A DNA stretch of 64,000 bases from Paenibacillus tengchongensis (lineage in GTDB: Bacteria > Bacillota > Bacilli > Paenibacillales > Paenibacillaceae). Positions 48,074 through 58,155 of the stretch are shown in pieces (position 1 is the first letter of the stretch; each line of letters opens with the position of its first letter). The DNA lies in the NCBI RefSeq assembly GCF_008973665.1, contig NZ_WACP01000001.1:1-64000 (forward strand), read 5' to 3'. Made by a program: the position numbers and the translations under genes. Under the pieces are notes generated by a model. That model saw nothing but the letters and a program-made list of their open reading frames with translations. It had not been told where the DNA came from and did not search any database.

Positions 48074-51000
48074 TTATAATGTGAAGCTATTTTCATCAAA
48101 AATATTTTTATCTTGCTGATTATGAATCCCCTGTATAATGGCTTCTATTTTGATGTATTTATTATTGGCAATCGCCTCCAGAACCTTTACGTAATCTTCA
48201 AGAAAATCCTCAATAGTCTTCTGCATAAAAAGCTTGGTGGAATACATCAGGTTAAGCCTTAATCTATTGTTATCCTCAACTGCGCTTAACATTAATGAGA
48301 ACTTTGTATTACAGGTTTCAAGCTCATACGGGATAAAAGAAAGCTCCTCGAGCTCCAGCGCAGGAATATCAGCATTTTGCAGCTCAAAAAATGCCTCAAA
48401 TAATGAGTTTCTACCCGGTTGCTTGGGCAACTTCAAATTTTGCAGCAGATCATCCAACTGATAATCCTGATTCTCCAGCGCCTTGATCACACTAACCTTG
48501 ATTTCCTCCAGATATTTTCTGAAGCTCTTTGTTTTGGACGGATATCCTCTAACAGCTACCGTGTTTACAAACATACCAATCATGGACTCTAAACCGGGAT
48601 GGTTTCTGCCGGAGGTTGGGCTTCCTACAATGATGTCCTCCTGCTGAGAATATAAAGATAAAATGATTTGATATGCGGCTAACAATACCATATAAAGGGT
48701 TGCACCTGTGGTTTTGGCAAGATGATTTAACCGCTCCAGTAAGTCTCCTTCTAAGTAACAGCTTGTCTGAGCACCGTCATAAGTCTTAACGGATGGCCAT
48801 TCATAATCCGTTGGAATATTCAAGACTGGCAACGGACTGCTCAATACGTTAATCCAATATTCACGTTGTTTATCAATCGCCGGACTTTTAACCAGCTTGT
48901 TGTACCAGGATGAATAATCTTTATATTGCAGCTCGGTTTTTGGCAAATGATTTCCTATATACAACTCCTGAAATTCTTGAATTAATATTCCGACAGATAC
49001 CCCATCTGCAATAATATGATGCATATCCACAACTAAATAATGCTCATCATGGGCGACTTCAATTAAATTAGCTCTAATCAGCGGAGCTTGCTTTAAATCA
49101 AACGGACATATCAGTTGGTTTATTTCTCTATTCACGCTCTCTTCTGAACATGTTTTGAACGCAACTCTGAAATCAACATTCTCTTTAACGATTTGAACAA
49201 TTTTCCCGTTTTGGAGCGAGAACTGTGTTCTTAGTATTTCATGTCTTGCAATCAGTGAATGGAATACCGTTTCTACCTTCTCTTTATCAATGGCCCCTTT
49301 TATTCTTAAAGCCATCGGCATATTATAGGTCATCCCTACTGCATCAGACTCACAGAGTGCATAAATTCTTTGTTGAACAGATGACACCTCATAATAATCC
49401 GCTTGGGGTACGGATTGGACATCCGGAATCTCCACGTTGTTCTGGTGACGAATCAAATGTGCCTGTTCCTTTATTGTAGTGTTACTAAAAATATCCATTA
49501 GGGATACTTCAACAGAGAACACTTTATTTATCTTAGCCAGCAATAGCACTGCCTTCAGCGACTGCCCCCCTAGGTCAAAAAAACTGGTGGCAGTACCAAA
49601 GTTCTTTATCTCCAATAGTTCCTTCCAAATCTCAATCAATTCATTTTCAATGCGGTCACCAGATGGACTTTCGTTAAGTTCCATTTGGCTAGCCGGGTGA
49701 GGCAGCTGCGCACGGTCGATCTTACAACTCTGATTAATAGGGATAGAATCAATTCTCATAAAATATGAAGGTATCATATAATCAGGTAAATATTCACTCA
49801 GGTAATCTTTAAGTGTGGAATAGGTTATCGTTTTATCCGAAATATAATAGGCACACAGATACTTATCACCTGTTGAATCTTCATCATCAATCACTAAACA
49901 ATCAACGATTCCCTCATACCGTGACAAGACAGCTTGAATCTCACCACATTCTATCCGAAATCCTCTAATCTTAACTTGCCGATCACTTCTTCCGTGATAC
50001 TCCAATTCACCCTTATAATTAATTCTCCCCCTGTCTCCAGTTTTAAAAAGAATGTCTCCTGAAATATGAGGAATAGAAATAAACCGTTCCTGCGTTAACT
50101 CCGGTCGATTCATATAACCTCTTCCTACACTTTTTCCTGAAATGTACACTCCCCCAATTGAACCAACCGGTGAGTGTTCTAATTGGTCATCCAAGATGTA
50201 AACGCATGTATTAGGTAAAGGCTTTCCAATCGGAATGATTGATAAATTAGCTGTCGATGAATCATAGTTATAAAAGGTAGAATCTACGCAGCATTCCGAC
50301 ACACCATATATATTTGTAATGAGCGGTTTGTTGCCATCAAATTGGTCAAGGAACTCTTCGACTATATTCTGAATTAATACCTCTCCACCGATTAGCAGTT
50401 GTTTTAAATATAGTTGATCCGCATTGCCTTGTATTCCTGCCAAATTCATCAATCGCAAGTGAACCGGTGTTCCGTCAGAAATGTGAACCCGATTCCGGAT
50501 ATAAAAGTCGATTAATTTGCTTCCATCCCTTCTTATATCCTCCGCTGCAATTATGAGCGTATGCCCCATCAATAAAGCAGAATATATTTGTTGTACAGAT
50601 GCATCAAACACATAAGAAGCTATTAAGGCAACATTTAATTGTTCATTGAATTTTTGGTATACACATTTAGAAAGGCCACTAATTAAATTCATAACATTCT
50701 TATGTTCAATTAATACTCCCTTAGGTACTCCCGTCGTTCCAGAAGTATATAGGATGTACGCCAAGTCCGTAGGCAGGCTGTTTGTTTCCAAATTATCCTT
50801 CGATTCCGCCTGTATATGAGTATCTTCTTTATCCAAACAAATGATGTCAGTTGTATCTCTTACCGGTGAAATAGTGGGGTTAACCATCAAAGCAGCGCTA
50901 TTCGTAATAACCAGTTTAATGTTACAGTCTTCCAAAATTGCATCTATTCTTTGCGTAGGATATGAAACTGAAATTGGTACATAGGCACCGCCGGTTTTCA

Positions 51001-51898
51001 TAATCGCTATCATCGCTACAATCATGTCCAGGGATTCTTTTACGAAAATTCCGATCGGCATTTCTTTATCTACTCTGTGATTTCGTTGAATATATCTGCC
51101 TAAGCGGTTAGCTTTTTGATTAAGCTCCGCATAAGTTAAATGCTCGTTCCCAAATATCAATGCAACACTTTCAGGTGTTTCGTTTACTTGCCTTTCAAAA
51201 GCCTTATAGATAACTTCTGAATTCTGGCTGTTATCTATGTAATCCGTATCATTGAATTTATTGATAAAATGGGTGTCGCGCTCTGATAAAAAGTGAATAT
51301 CCTTGATAGCTATTAAAGGATTGGCCACAATAATGGATAACAATTCCACATAATTTCCCAGCCATCCTTCAAGCGTACTTTTCTCAAAGTTTATAGAATT
51401 ATAGGATAATGTGAACATTATCCGATTTTGAATTCTTTTAAATTTGCAAGTAAAATCATAATATTGTTGTAACGGCTGTTGCTCTGCAGTATGTATATTT
51501 TCCAATGAGCAGAAGATCGATGAGTTATTGGAGTCTTGAACCGCTGGTCTTTGCGTCAATATTCCACTGCAATGACTTTCATAAGCATCAAGCACAGATT
51601 GCCGCACCGCTAACAAATATTCCTTAAACGTAATATTGAGATCCGGAATTTCCGTTTTAATGTAGACAAGGCTATTGTGATCCTCTGGCATATCAAACTC
51701 ATCCAAAAGAGGCACCCACATGGCAAAATCCTGATTCTTATAATCTGTTACTAACATTAATTTTAACGATGCCACCAGTAGTACGAATAATGAAAGGTCT
51801 GTATTCTTACTTGTTTTTATGAGTCTTTCACTTATATCAATGGGAAGTTCCCATTGCAGCTTCTCGAGTGTTTTTGAATGGTTCATTTCCCTATACAT
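48074..51898 (-). CDS. NRPS, C-lobe-A(Gln)-T-C
   Basis: About 1274 residues. It starts with a 200-residue second-lobe-only condensation segment (no HHxxxDG). The adenylation domain (SGTTGVPKG, about 383) has pocket D-A-Q-D-L-G-I-V-D-K, close to the published Gln code. Core motif A5 is YGVSE instead of YGPTE, and the A10 lysine lies in NQSCKIDR instead of NGK. The carrier is LGGQSLKA (about 775). A full condensation domain follows (HHIIADGVS, about 958) and ends the protein. The start is uncertain. The ATG at 51898 overlaps the stop of the upstream radical-SAM gene (ATGTATAG), favouring reinitiation. A second ATG is at 51886, and the open frame extends to 51934. Confidence 0.9.
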   Translation of the reverse strand: MYREMNHSKTLEKLQWELPIDISERLIKTSKNTDLSLFVLLVASLKLMLVTDYKNQDFAMWVPLLDEFDMPEDHNSLVYIKTEIPDLNITFKEYLLAVRQSVLDAYESHCSGILTQRPAVQDSNNSSIFCSLENIHTAEQQPLQQYYDFTCKFKRIQNRIMFTLSYNSINFEKSTLEGWLGNYVELLSIIVANPLIAIKDIHFLSERDTHFINKFNDTDYIDNSQNSEVIYKAFERQVNETPESVALIFGNEHLTYAELNQKANRLGRYIQRNHRVDKEMPIGIFVKESLDMIVAMIAIMKTGGAYVPISVSYPTQRIDAILEDCNIKLVITNSAALMVNPTISPVRDTTDIICLDKEDTHIQAESKDNLETNSLPTDLAYILYTSGTTGVPKGVLIEHKNVMNLISGLSKCVYQKFNEQLNVALIASYVFDASVQQIYSALLMGHTLIIAAEDIRRDGSKLIDFYIRNRVHISDGTPVHLRLMNLAGIQGNADQLYLKQLLIGGEVLIQNIVEEFLDQFDGNKPLITNIYGVSECCVDSTFYNYDSSTANLSIIPIGKPLPNTCVYILDDQLEHSPVGSIGGVYISGKSVGRGYMNRPELTQERFISIPHISGDILFKTGDRGRINYKGELEYHGRSDRQVKIRGFRIECGEIQAVLSRYEGIVDCLVIDDEDSTGDKYLCAYYISDKTITYSTLKDYLSEYLPDYMIPSYFMRIDSIPINQSCKIDRAQLPHPASQMELNESPSGDRIENELIEIWKELLEIKNFGTATSFFDLGGQSLKAVLLLAKINKVFSVEVSLMDIFSNTTIKEQAHLIRHQNNVEIPDVQSVPQADYYEVSSVQQRIYALCESDAVGMTYNMPMALRIKGAIDKEKVETVFHSLIARHEILRTQFSLQNGKIVQIVKENVDFRVAFKTCSEESVNREINQLICPFDLKQAPLIRANLIEVAHDEHYLVVDMHHIIADGVSVGILIQEFQELYIGNHLPKTELQYKDYSSWYNKLVKSPAIDKQREYWINVLSSPLPVLNIPTDYEWPSVKTYDGAQTSCYLEGDLLERLNHLAKTTGATLYMVLLAAYQIILSLYSQQEDIIVGSPTSGRNHPGLESMIGMFVNTVAVRGYPSKTKSFRKYLEEIKVSVIKALENQDYQLDDLLQNLKLPKQPGRNSLFEAFFELQNADIPALELEELSFIPYELETCNTKFSLMLSAVEDNNRLRLNLMYSTKLFMQKTIEDFLEDYVKVLEAIANNKYIKIEAIIQGIHNQQDKNIFDENSFTL

Positions 51899-53561
51899 GC
51901 CCCTTTTCTTTCTCAAAGTCAAATTCAACATCATAGCGGGAACTGAAGCTTTTTTTCTGATCTAAACAAGCTTTTTTCATGGTACGAAGCAAGTTTGGAC
52001 TAATATCCTCGGATTGGGGATTTTGCAACTGATTTTTGATACTCTGATTGAACGCTTTAATGAAGTCTTTTATTTGTTCAAGTTCCAGTCCCCTATTCTG
52101 CAAACTGAACACACTTACAAAATCAAAATTGTACTGGGGCATCCAAATGGAATTTTTTATATTTATAAACATACTTTTAATCAAATTACTTGCAGTGGAA
52201 GCATCCATAGTCGCATGTTTCCATTCAAATTGTGAGTTCCGTATGTCATACTTATCCTTTTCGTTCCATATTGGGGTAAACGGATCACAATACCATAACT
52301 GTGCTCTGAAGAAGTCCGGTTGATACTCCTCAATAAACTGAATTGTATCCATGACAGTTTCCTCTGTTTCGCCGGGAAATCCAATTACAAATGAAGCGTG
52401 AGTAGTAATATCATATTTTTTTAGTAACTCTATACCTTTTTTATACTTATCGATGGTTACTAACTTGTTCATATTATTCAATATCGTCTGATTAGCGGAT
52501 TCAATTCCCAGAAAAACCCCTTCACAGCCGCTCTCTTTCATTAACATAACCATTTCTTCATCAACAAACTGACACCTTAAATTACAATTCCATAAGAAGT
52601 TATACTCATTTCTGATCATCATCCGTAACATTTCCTTAAATCTCGCCGGGGGTACATTAATTGTGTCATCAATCATATTGATTCTTTTTACGGAGCCTAG
52701 TTGTTGTAGCTGATTCAGCTGATTTTCTACAGCATTTAATGAAGCTGTTTGATACTTACCCGCATGTTCCGGAAATCCGCAAAAAGAACAAGAAAACGCA
52801 CAAGAAATTGAACTGCGCATGGCAACTGATTCTCCAAGACGACCGGAAAACAAACTCCAATCAGGCATATTTACATCTAAGCTATTATTTTCGGGAATAA
52901 AATCATTGAAAATATATGTTTTGTTATTTTTATATATAACATTATTCATGCCGGATATGTTTTGATTATTTTTCATAGCATGTAGCAATTCTACCAATGC
53001 TGTTTCACCTTGGGCATTATGGACATAGTAATCGGCGTTAATAGATTTTAATAACATTTGGATTGATTCTTGATCTTGTGATTTCATTTGAGTTGCCACA
53101 AAGGGGCCGCCGACAATCACAGGAATCTTATCGTTTGTTTCTTTGATTAAGCGAACCATTTCAATGATTGGTATAGGGGACACATATAATGTCGTAGGAA
53201 TCACAATCGCTCTTATATTTTGTTGCAGCAGTTTATGAACCAGTGTATCTTTTTCGTATTGAAAAGAATTAATATAATCAAAGGACAGGCCTCTTTTGTC
53301 CAAGAAGGATCCGAGGTAGGCAATTGTCAAATTAAAGACATTCGTTAAGCTCACTTTTCCTCTTCCGTCATGTTCATTAGAGAACCTCAACTCATTCAGC
53401 ATATCGTTAGCAGTAAATACCTGATTATTATGTTTCACGAAGTTAAGCCTTAGATCCTTATAGGCGTTCGATTCCGCTGACATATTCCGTAATGTTTGTT
53501 CATATTCCGCAAATACCATTTCATTGTATCCAATAAAAAAACAATCAATTTCCGGAAGCAT
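51891..53561 (-). CDS. cobalamin-binding radical-SAM enzyme, resembling the PhpK-type methyltransferase group
   Basis: 556 residues. The N-terminus (CFFIGYNEMVFAEYE, then AYKDLRLNF) resembles what I recall of B12-radical-SAM methyltransferases of the PhpK kind. A B12-binding-like domain spans about 75-190 (PVIVGGPF). The radical-SAM cluster is CAFSCSFC near 254-261. GIESANQ and FVIGFPGETEE are later core motifs. PhpK methylates phosphorus in phosphinothricin-type pathways; here a C-methylation of a residue or chain is more likely, but the substrate is unknown. The gene ends inside the start region of the next NRPS gene (8-bp overlap with the ATG chosen there), so the two are translated together. 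Confidence 0.82.
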   Translation of the reverse strand: MLPEIDCFFIGYNEMVFAEYEQTLRNMSAESNAYKDLRLNFVKHNNQVFTANDMLNELRFSNEHDGRGKVSLTNVFNLTIAYLGSFLDKRGLSFDYINSFQYEKDTLVHKLLQQNIRAIVIPTTLYVSPIPIIEMVRLIKETNDKIPVIVGGPFVATQMKSQDQESIQMLLKSINADYYVHNAQGETALVELLHAMKNNQNISGMNNVIYKNNKTYIFNDFIPENNSLDVNMPDWSLFSGRLGESVAMRSSISCAFSCSFCGFPEHAGKYQTASLNAVENQLNQLQQLGSVKRINMIDDTINVPPARFKEMLRMMIRNEYNFLWNCNLRCQFVDEEMVMLMKESGCEGVFLGIESANQTILNNMNKLVTIDKYKKGIELLKKYDITTHASFVIGFPGETEETVMDTIQFIEEYQPDFFRAQLWYCDPFTPIWNEKDKYDIRNSQFEWKHATMDASTASNLIKSMFINIKNSIWMPQYNFDFVSVFSLQNRGLELEQIKDFIKAFNQSIKNQLQNPQSEDISPNLLRTMKKACLDQKKSFSSRYDVEFDFEKEKGHV

Positions 53562-53570
53562 TTCTGCGTT

Positions 53571-56500
53571 TCACCTTCTTTCATCTTGTGCGCAACAGAT
53601 AGCAGATATAAGGCTTTGGGGGTTACGGGTTACTTGGTCAGCAATACTCTCAAAGCAAACAGCCCATTGTTCCACTGTATTTTTTCGAAATAAACTTATG
53701 TTATATTCAAATTGGAAGCTAATCTGCTCTTCTTTCTCAATTGCATTAAGCGTCAAATCACATTTGGCCGAGGCATTATCAGGATATTCAATTAAAGTGA
53801 CATGTACCCCTTGAAAACGGATGTTACTTGGATCAGTGTTCTGGTAGGCAAAAGCTACATCGAAGATCGGATTTCTGCTCAGGTCTCTACGGAGGTTAAG
53901 CTTCTCCACTAATTTATCAAATTGGTAATCTTGATTCTCATATGCTTTTATTGCACCTTTTTTCACTTGCTTCAATGTATCACGGAAGCTTTTATTAGTA
54001 TCAATTGTCTGTTTCAATGCGAGCATATTGACAAACATCCCAACGGTTCCGGCGATCTCTTCACGGCTACGGCCGGAAACCGGAAAACCAACGATGATAG
54101 TGTCTTGCTCTGCAAATTTATGAAGTAATACCATGTAAATAGTCATTAGTACCATATAGACGGATGACTGCGATTCTTTAGCCATGCTTAATACTCGTGC
54201 GGTTAAATCTTTATTAAAATTAAATTTCACGCTTTTCCCTTGAAAAGATTGAATTGCCGGCCTCTCATAATCAAGCGGCAAGTTTATGACTGGAATTCCG
54301 GATCTGTACATATCCAGCCAATAATTTTCTTGCTTCCTCATTGCTTCAGATGTAAGATTATGATTTAACCAATGGGTATAATCCTTATACTGTACATTTA
54401 TTGATTGAAGTTCCCCGTTATTGGAATAAAGCGCTGTAATTTCATTGATTATGATATCAAGCGATTGCCCGTCTGCAATAATGTGATGAATATCGAATAA
54501 TAGATAATGTTTATAAGTGCCACTTCTATACAACCTCACTCTAAACAGTGGTGCTTTGGCTAAATCAAACGGTTGAATAAAATCTTCAACCAAAGCATCT
54601 ATTTCGCTCTCTTCACACTCCTTTAATTCCCAATTAAATTCTATCTTCTTATGAACAACTTGAACGGGGCCTGTATCTTGTAAACTAAAAGAAGTCCTAA
54701 GAGATTCGTGTCTTTCTATCAAAACATGAAAGGCGTTCATCAATTGTACAGTATCCAACAACCCCTCCAATTTCATGACACAAGGCATATTATAACCTGT
54801 TGAAGTTCCCAATAAATTCAAGATATACATCCGGTATTGCGCGGGGGATACGGGATAAGAATCGCTTTGTGTACTAGGTGTTATCATTTCATACGTACTC
54901 TTCTCCAGTGTTTCAATATACTCCGAAATTTCAGCAATATTGGAATAACCGAATATAGAAATGGGTACGTTTACATTCATTTCTTTTTGAATTCTTGACA
55001 TAATCATCATGGACTGTAATGAATGTCCGCCTAATTCGTAGATGTTGTTATACCGAGTAACCGTGTTGCATTTTAGGATATCTTTATAAATTCGAACTAT
55101 AATTTGTTCCGTTTGGGTTAGAGGGGACAAGTCAGCGGTCTGTTCAACATAATCGATCGTTGATAGCTGCTTACGGTCTACTTTCCCATTATGCGTTACA
55201 GGTATCTTGTCTAATTGAATAAATTTTGACGGAATCATATATTCGGGCAAAAATTGAAGCAAATGCTCCTTAAGCAAACGGATGTTTAAAGGTTCTCGCG
55301 ACACCAGATAAGCGCATAAGTAATTATCTCCATTCAAACTCCTTTTAGCTTCCACTATGGCTTCCTGTATACCGGTGAAACTTAACAATCTCACTTCAAT
55401 CTCTCGGGTTTCAATGCGATGCCCCCGAATTTTCAGCTGTTGGTCATTTCTCCCGATATACTCGACGATTCCATTCGGAATTTTCCTGGCATAGTCACCT
55501 GTTTTATACATTTTTTGTCCCTTGATAAACGGATTGGGAAGATATCTTTCCTGTGTCAATGAGGGTTGTTGGTAATACCCAAGGGAAACTCCGTCACCGG
55601 AAACATAGATTTCTCCGATCCCACCATCGGGTACCGGGCATAATTGATTATCCAGCAAATAGATTTGAACGTTATCTGCCGGAACACCGATAGGAACTGT
55701 GCTGCCGTTATCAGCCGATGGGGAATACCTGTGAATCATACAGCCAACAACCGTTTCGGTTGGACCGTATTCATTATAAATCTCGATTTCGTGATTAAAT
55801 TGTTCACTCAGCTTCTTTGCCAATACCGTTCCAAAATCCTCACCGCCAACAATCAGTACCTTCAAGTTAGAATTAGATAATATGATTTGTTCAAATAATT
55901 TACAATGTGAAGGTGTGGCCTTAATTAAACCGACCTTATTATCTTCGATTATTTTTCTAAAACAATCAGCATTATTAGGCCCGTCATAAATAACTATCTT
56001 ATTGCCGGAAATTAACGGGGTGAATATAGAAGTAATTGTTAAGTCAAATGATATTGAAGAATATAAGGGGAACGCCAACTCACGCCCACGAACATAAACT
56101 TTATTTGCCCACCAAATATAGTTAGTCAATCCTCTATGCGTAACCATAACACCTTTGGGAAGTCCGGTTGATCCGGACGTATACATTAAATAGGCAAGCT
56201 GATCCATGTTGTTTAGCGCTAAAGGTGCAAAAATTTGTTCTGGTAAATCATGCTTAATATTTGCTGCGTCTACATCAAATATGACTCCCTTGTATGATGT
56301 AAACATCTCTTCACGTATGTACGCCTCATGCGTTAATAATACTTTCGCTCCACTTTCCAGCAGCAATGCTAATACCCTTTCTTCCGGATAATTCGGATCA
56401 ATTGGAAGATAGGCTGCACCCGACTTCAGCACACTTAATATTGCTGTAACCAATTCAGGAGAATGTTTAAGGAGAATGGCGACAATCTGTCCCTCACAGA

Positions 56501-58046
56501 TCCCCGATTGCAACAATTGATAAGAGAGTGTATCTGATTTATCCTTTAATTCCTTGTAAGTAATTTGAGTATCCTTATACTCAATGGCTATTTGATGCGG
56601 GTTCTTTATTGTTTCTTCTTCAAAAAGCTGGTGCACGCCCTTATGAGGGATGGGTGAATCAGTCTGATTGAAATCATAAACGGAGTGTCTCTTGTCTTTT
56701 TCAGAAAGCATTTTAATATCTGCTATTGAATTAACAAAACCAGATGTAATTTCAATTACAATATTTTGATAATGCTCTAATAGATTGATGATTGTTTCTT
56801 TACTGAACAAATCGGGTTTATAAGCACACTGCACAACTAGTGTTTCTTTACCATGGGGCCAAGACACTTCAAGAACCAGCGGGTACTGGGTAGATTCAGA
56901 CATAGCAAATGACTCCATATGAAAAGGCAAAGCATTAGAATAGATCATGGGATCAACCGAATAATTCTGAATGATCAGCAAAGAATCAAATAAACTGTCA
57001 TATTGCTCACTATTAGCCTGAATTTCGGCCAAAGGCATATTAACGAAATCGGAACTTAATAACTGATTGATATCTTTCATAATCCCCACTAAACTATCAT
57101 TCGGTGAAAACTTAAAGCGTAAAGGTACTGTATTAATAAATAATCCAACCATATCATTAATACCCTCTATGGGCAGATCCCGGCCCGATAGAACTGTTCC
57201 GAATATAACATCATTTGTATTACTATATTTTTGGAGTAATATTCCCCAAGCTGTATATAACACTGCCGATTGTGTGACATCAAAACTTTCTGCATATTTT
57301 TGAAGAGAACTTATAACTTCATTATTAAAGAAAGATGGATACGAATGTGTCTCAACTAACGTACCGCCGGTGACAATCTTGGGTAAGTAGCTTCCGCCAA
57401 CAAAATCTTTTAAATAGCTACTCCAAAATAGGCTTTGTTCTTCTTTCGAATATAGCTTTGTATGCTTTATGTATTCCTTAAATTTCGTTTTACGCAATAC
57501 AGGCACGGTCTCACCGTGATATATTTTCGCGTAAATAGTCACAAACTCTTTGATCAGATTAGCTGCACTCCATCCGTCGAAAAGAATATGATGATAACTT
57601 AGCAGCATACTGTGATTCAAAGAATCCAAAGTGTAAAAATGTACCCGGAAAGGCACCTCTGACAAATCAAGCTCCCTCATTTGATCTCTCATTTTTGCTT
57701 CCTTATAAAGGATATCGCTATCTTTCCCGTAAGTACTAAAATCATAGTGACGCAGGTTTATATGATTTTCTTTTAGAATGACTTGTACCGGTTTATTCAA
57801 GCCTTTCCAACGGAATGTTGTCCGCAACATTTCGTTGTTTTCTGCCAATACCTCCCACGTCTTTGCAAACACTTCAAGAACAACCTCACCAGTAAAATCC
57901 ACACTCAGGTGTTCTAAATATAATGTGCTACTATTATTCTTGATATACTGTAATAACATGCCTTCCTGCATAGAAGTTAACGACAAGATATCATCCACTG
58001 CTTCAGCGTGTAGCTTGGGATTAATCAAGGCTTTTCCCTCCAGCAT
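53571..58046 (-). CDS. NRPS, C(DCL)-A(Asn)-T-C
   Basis: 1491 residues. The first condensation domain has LTSMQEGMLLQY, HHILFDGWS (about 150) and VGLFINTVPLR, features of D-donor (DCL) domains, implying that an epimerised residue precedes it. The adenylation domain (SGSTGLPKG, about 623) has pocket D-L-T-K-I-G-E-V-G-K, identical by eye to the Asn pocket of the distant C-A-T-E protein. The carrier is LGGHSLQS (about 1002). A terminal condensation domain (HHIIADGQS, about 1185) ends the protein and should serve the Gln module encoded next. It is the first megasynthase gene in transcriptional order. The Shine-Dalgarno before its ATG is poor. It may be translated by coupling to a 33-codon ORF that overlaps its start. 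Confidence 0.93.
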   Translation of the reverse strand: MLEGKALINPKLHAEAVDDILSLTSMQEGMLLQYIKNNSSTLYLEHLSVDFTGEVVLEVFAKTWEVLAENNEMLRTTFRWKGLNKPVQVILKENHINLRHYDFSTYGKDSDILYKEAKMRDQMRELDLSEVPFRVHFYTLDSLNHSMLLSYHHILFDGWSAANLIKEFVTIYAKIYHGETVPVLRKTKFKEYIKHTKLYSKEEQSLFWSSYLKDFVGGSYLPKIVTGGTLVETHSYPSFFNNEVISSLQKYAESFDVTQSAVLYTAWGILLQKYSNTNDVIFGTVLSGRDLPIEGINDMVGLFINTVPLRFKFSPNDSLVGIMKDINQLLSSDFVNMPLAEIQANSEQYDSLFDSLLIIQNYSVDPMIYSNALPFHMESFAMSESTQYPLVLEVSWPHGKETLVVQCAYKPDLFSKETIINLLEHYQNIVIEITSGFVNSIADIKMLSEKDKRHSVYDFNQTDSPIPHKGVHQLFEEETIKNPHQIAIEYKDTQITYKELKDKSDTLSYQLLQSGICEGQIVAILLKHSPELVTAILSVLKSGAAYLPIDPNYPEERVLALLLESGAKVLLTHEAYIREEMFTSYKGVIFDVDAANIKHDLPEQIFAPLALNNMDQLAYLMYTSGSTGLPKGVMVTHRGLTNYIWWANKVYVRGRELAFPLYSSISFDLTITSIFTPLISGNKIVIYDGPNNADCFRKIIEDNKVGLIKATPSHCKLFEQIILSNSNLKVLIVGGEDFGTVLAKKLSEQFNHEIEIYNEYGPTETVVGCMIHRYSPSADNGSTVPIGVPADNVQIYLLDNQLCPVPDGGIGEIYVSGDGVSLGYYQQPSLTQERYLPNPFIKGQKMYKTGDYARKIPNGIVEYIGRNDQQLKIRGHRIETREIEVRLLSFTGIQEAIVEAKRSLNGDNYLCAYLVSREPLNIRLLKEHLLQFLPEYMIPSKFIQLDKIPVTHNGKVDRKQLSTIDYVEQTADLSPLTQTEQIIVRIYKDILKCNTVTRYNNIYELGGHSLQSMMIMSRIQKEMNVNVPISIFGYSNIAEISEYIETLEKSTYEMITPSTQSDSYPVSPAQYRMYILNLLGTSTGYNMPCVMKLEGLLDTVQLMNAFHVLIERHESLRTSFSLQDTGPVQVVHKKIEFNWELKECEESEIDALVEDFIQPFDLAKAPLFRVRLYRSGTYKHYLLFDIHHIIADGQSLDIIINEITALYSNNGELQSINVQYKDYTHWLNHNLTSEAMRKQENYWLDMYRSGIPVINLPLDYERPAIQSFQGKSVKFNFNKDLTARVLSMAKESQSSVYMVLMTIYMVLLHKFAEQDTIIVGFPVSGRSREEIAGTVGMFVNMLALKQTIDTNKSFRDTLKQVKKGAIKAYENQDYQFDKLVEKLNLRRDLSRNPIFDVAFAYQNTDPSNIRFQGVHVTLIEYPDNASAKCDLTLNAIEKEEQISFQFEYNISLFRKNTVEQWAVCFESIADQVTRNPQSLISAICCAQDERR

Positions 58047-58126
58047 AAGAGGTCCAGCATTACTTCCAGTTCATATTTGGAATAGGAGAACAAGGAAATT
58101 ACTCCGCTGTGTTTTGATTTCATCAT
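58025..58126 (-). CDS. 33-residue ORF overlapping the first NRPS start, possible leader peptide
   Basis: A small frame begins with ATG-ATG preceded by AGGAG at 6 nt. It encodes a peptide starting MMKSKHSG and ending LLCWREKP, and stops 19 bp inside the NRPS coding region in another frame. The NRPS gene itself has a weak ribosome binding site, so translation of this ORF could couple ribosomes onto the NRPS start. I recognise no family. It fills most of the gap between the S12 hydrolase and the NRPS. Confidence 0.45.
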   Translation of the reverse strand: MMKSKHSGVISLFSYSKYELEVMLDLLCWREKP

Positions 58127-58155
58127 CTCACGCTCCTATATAATCTGCTTTATCC

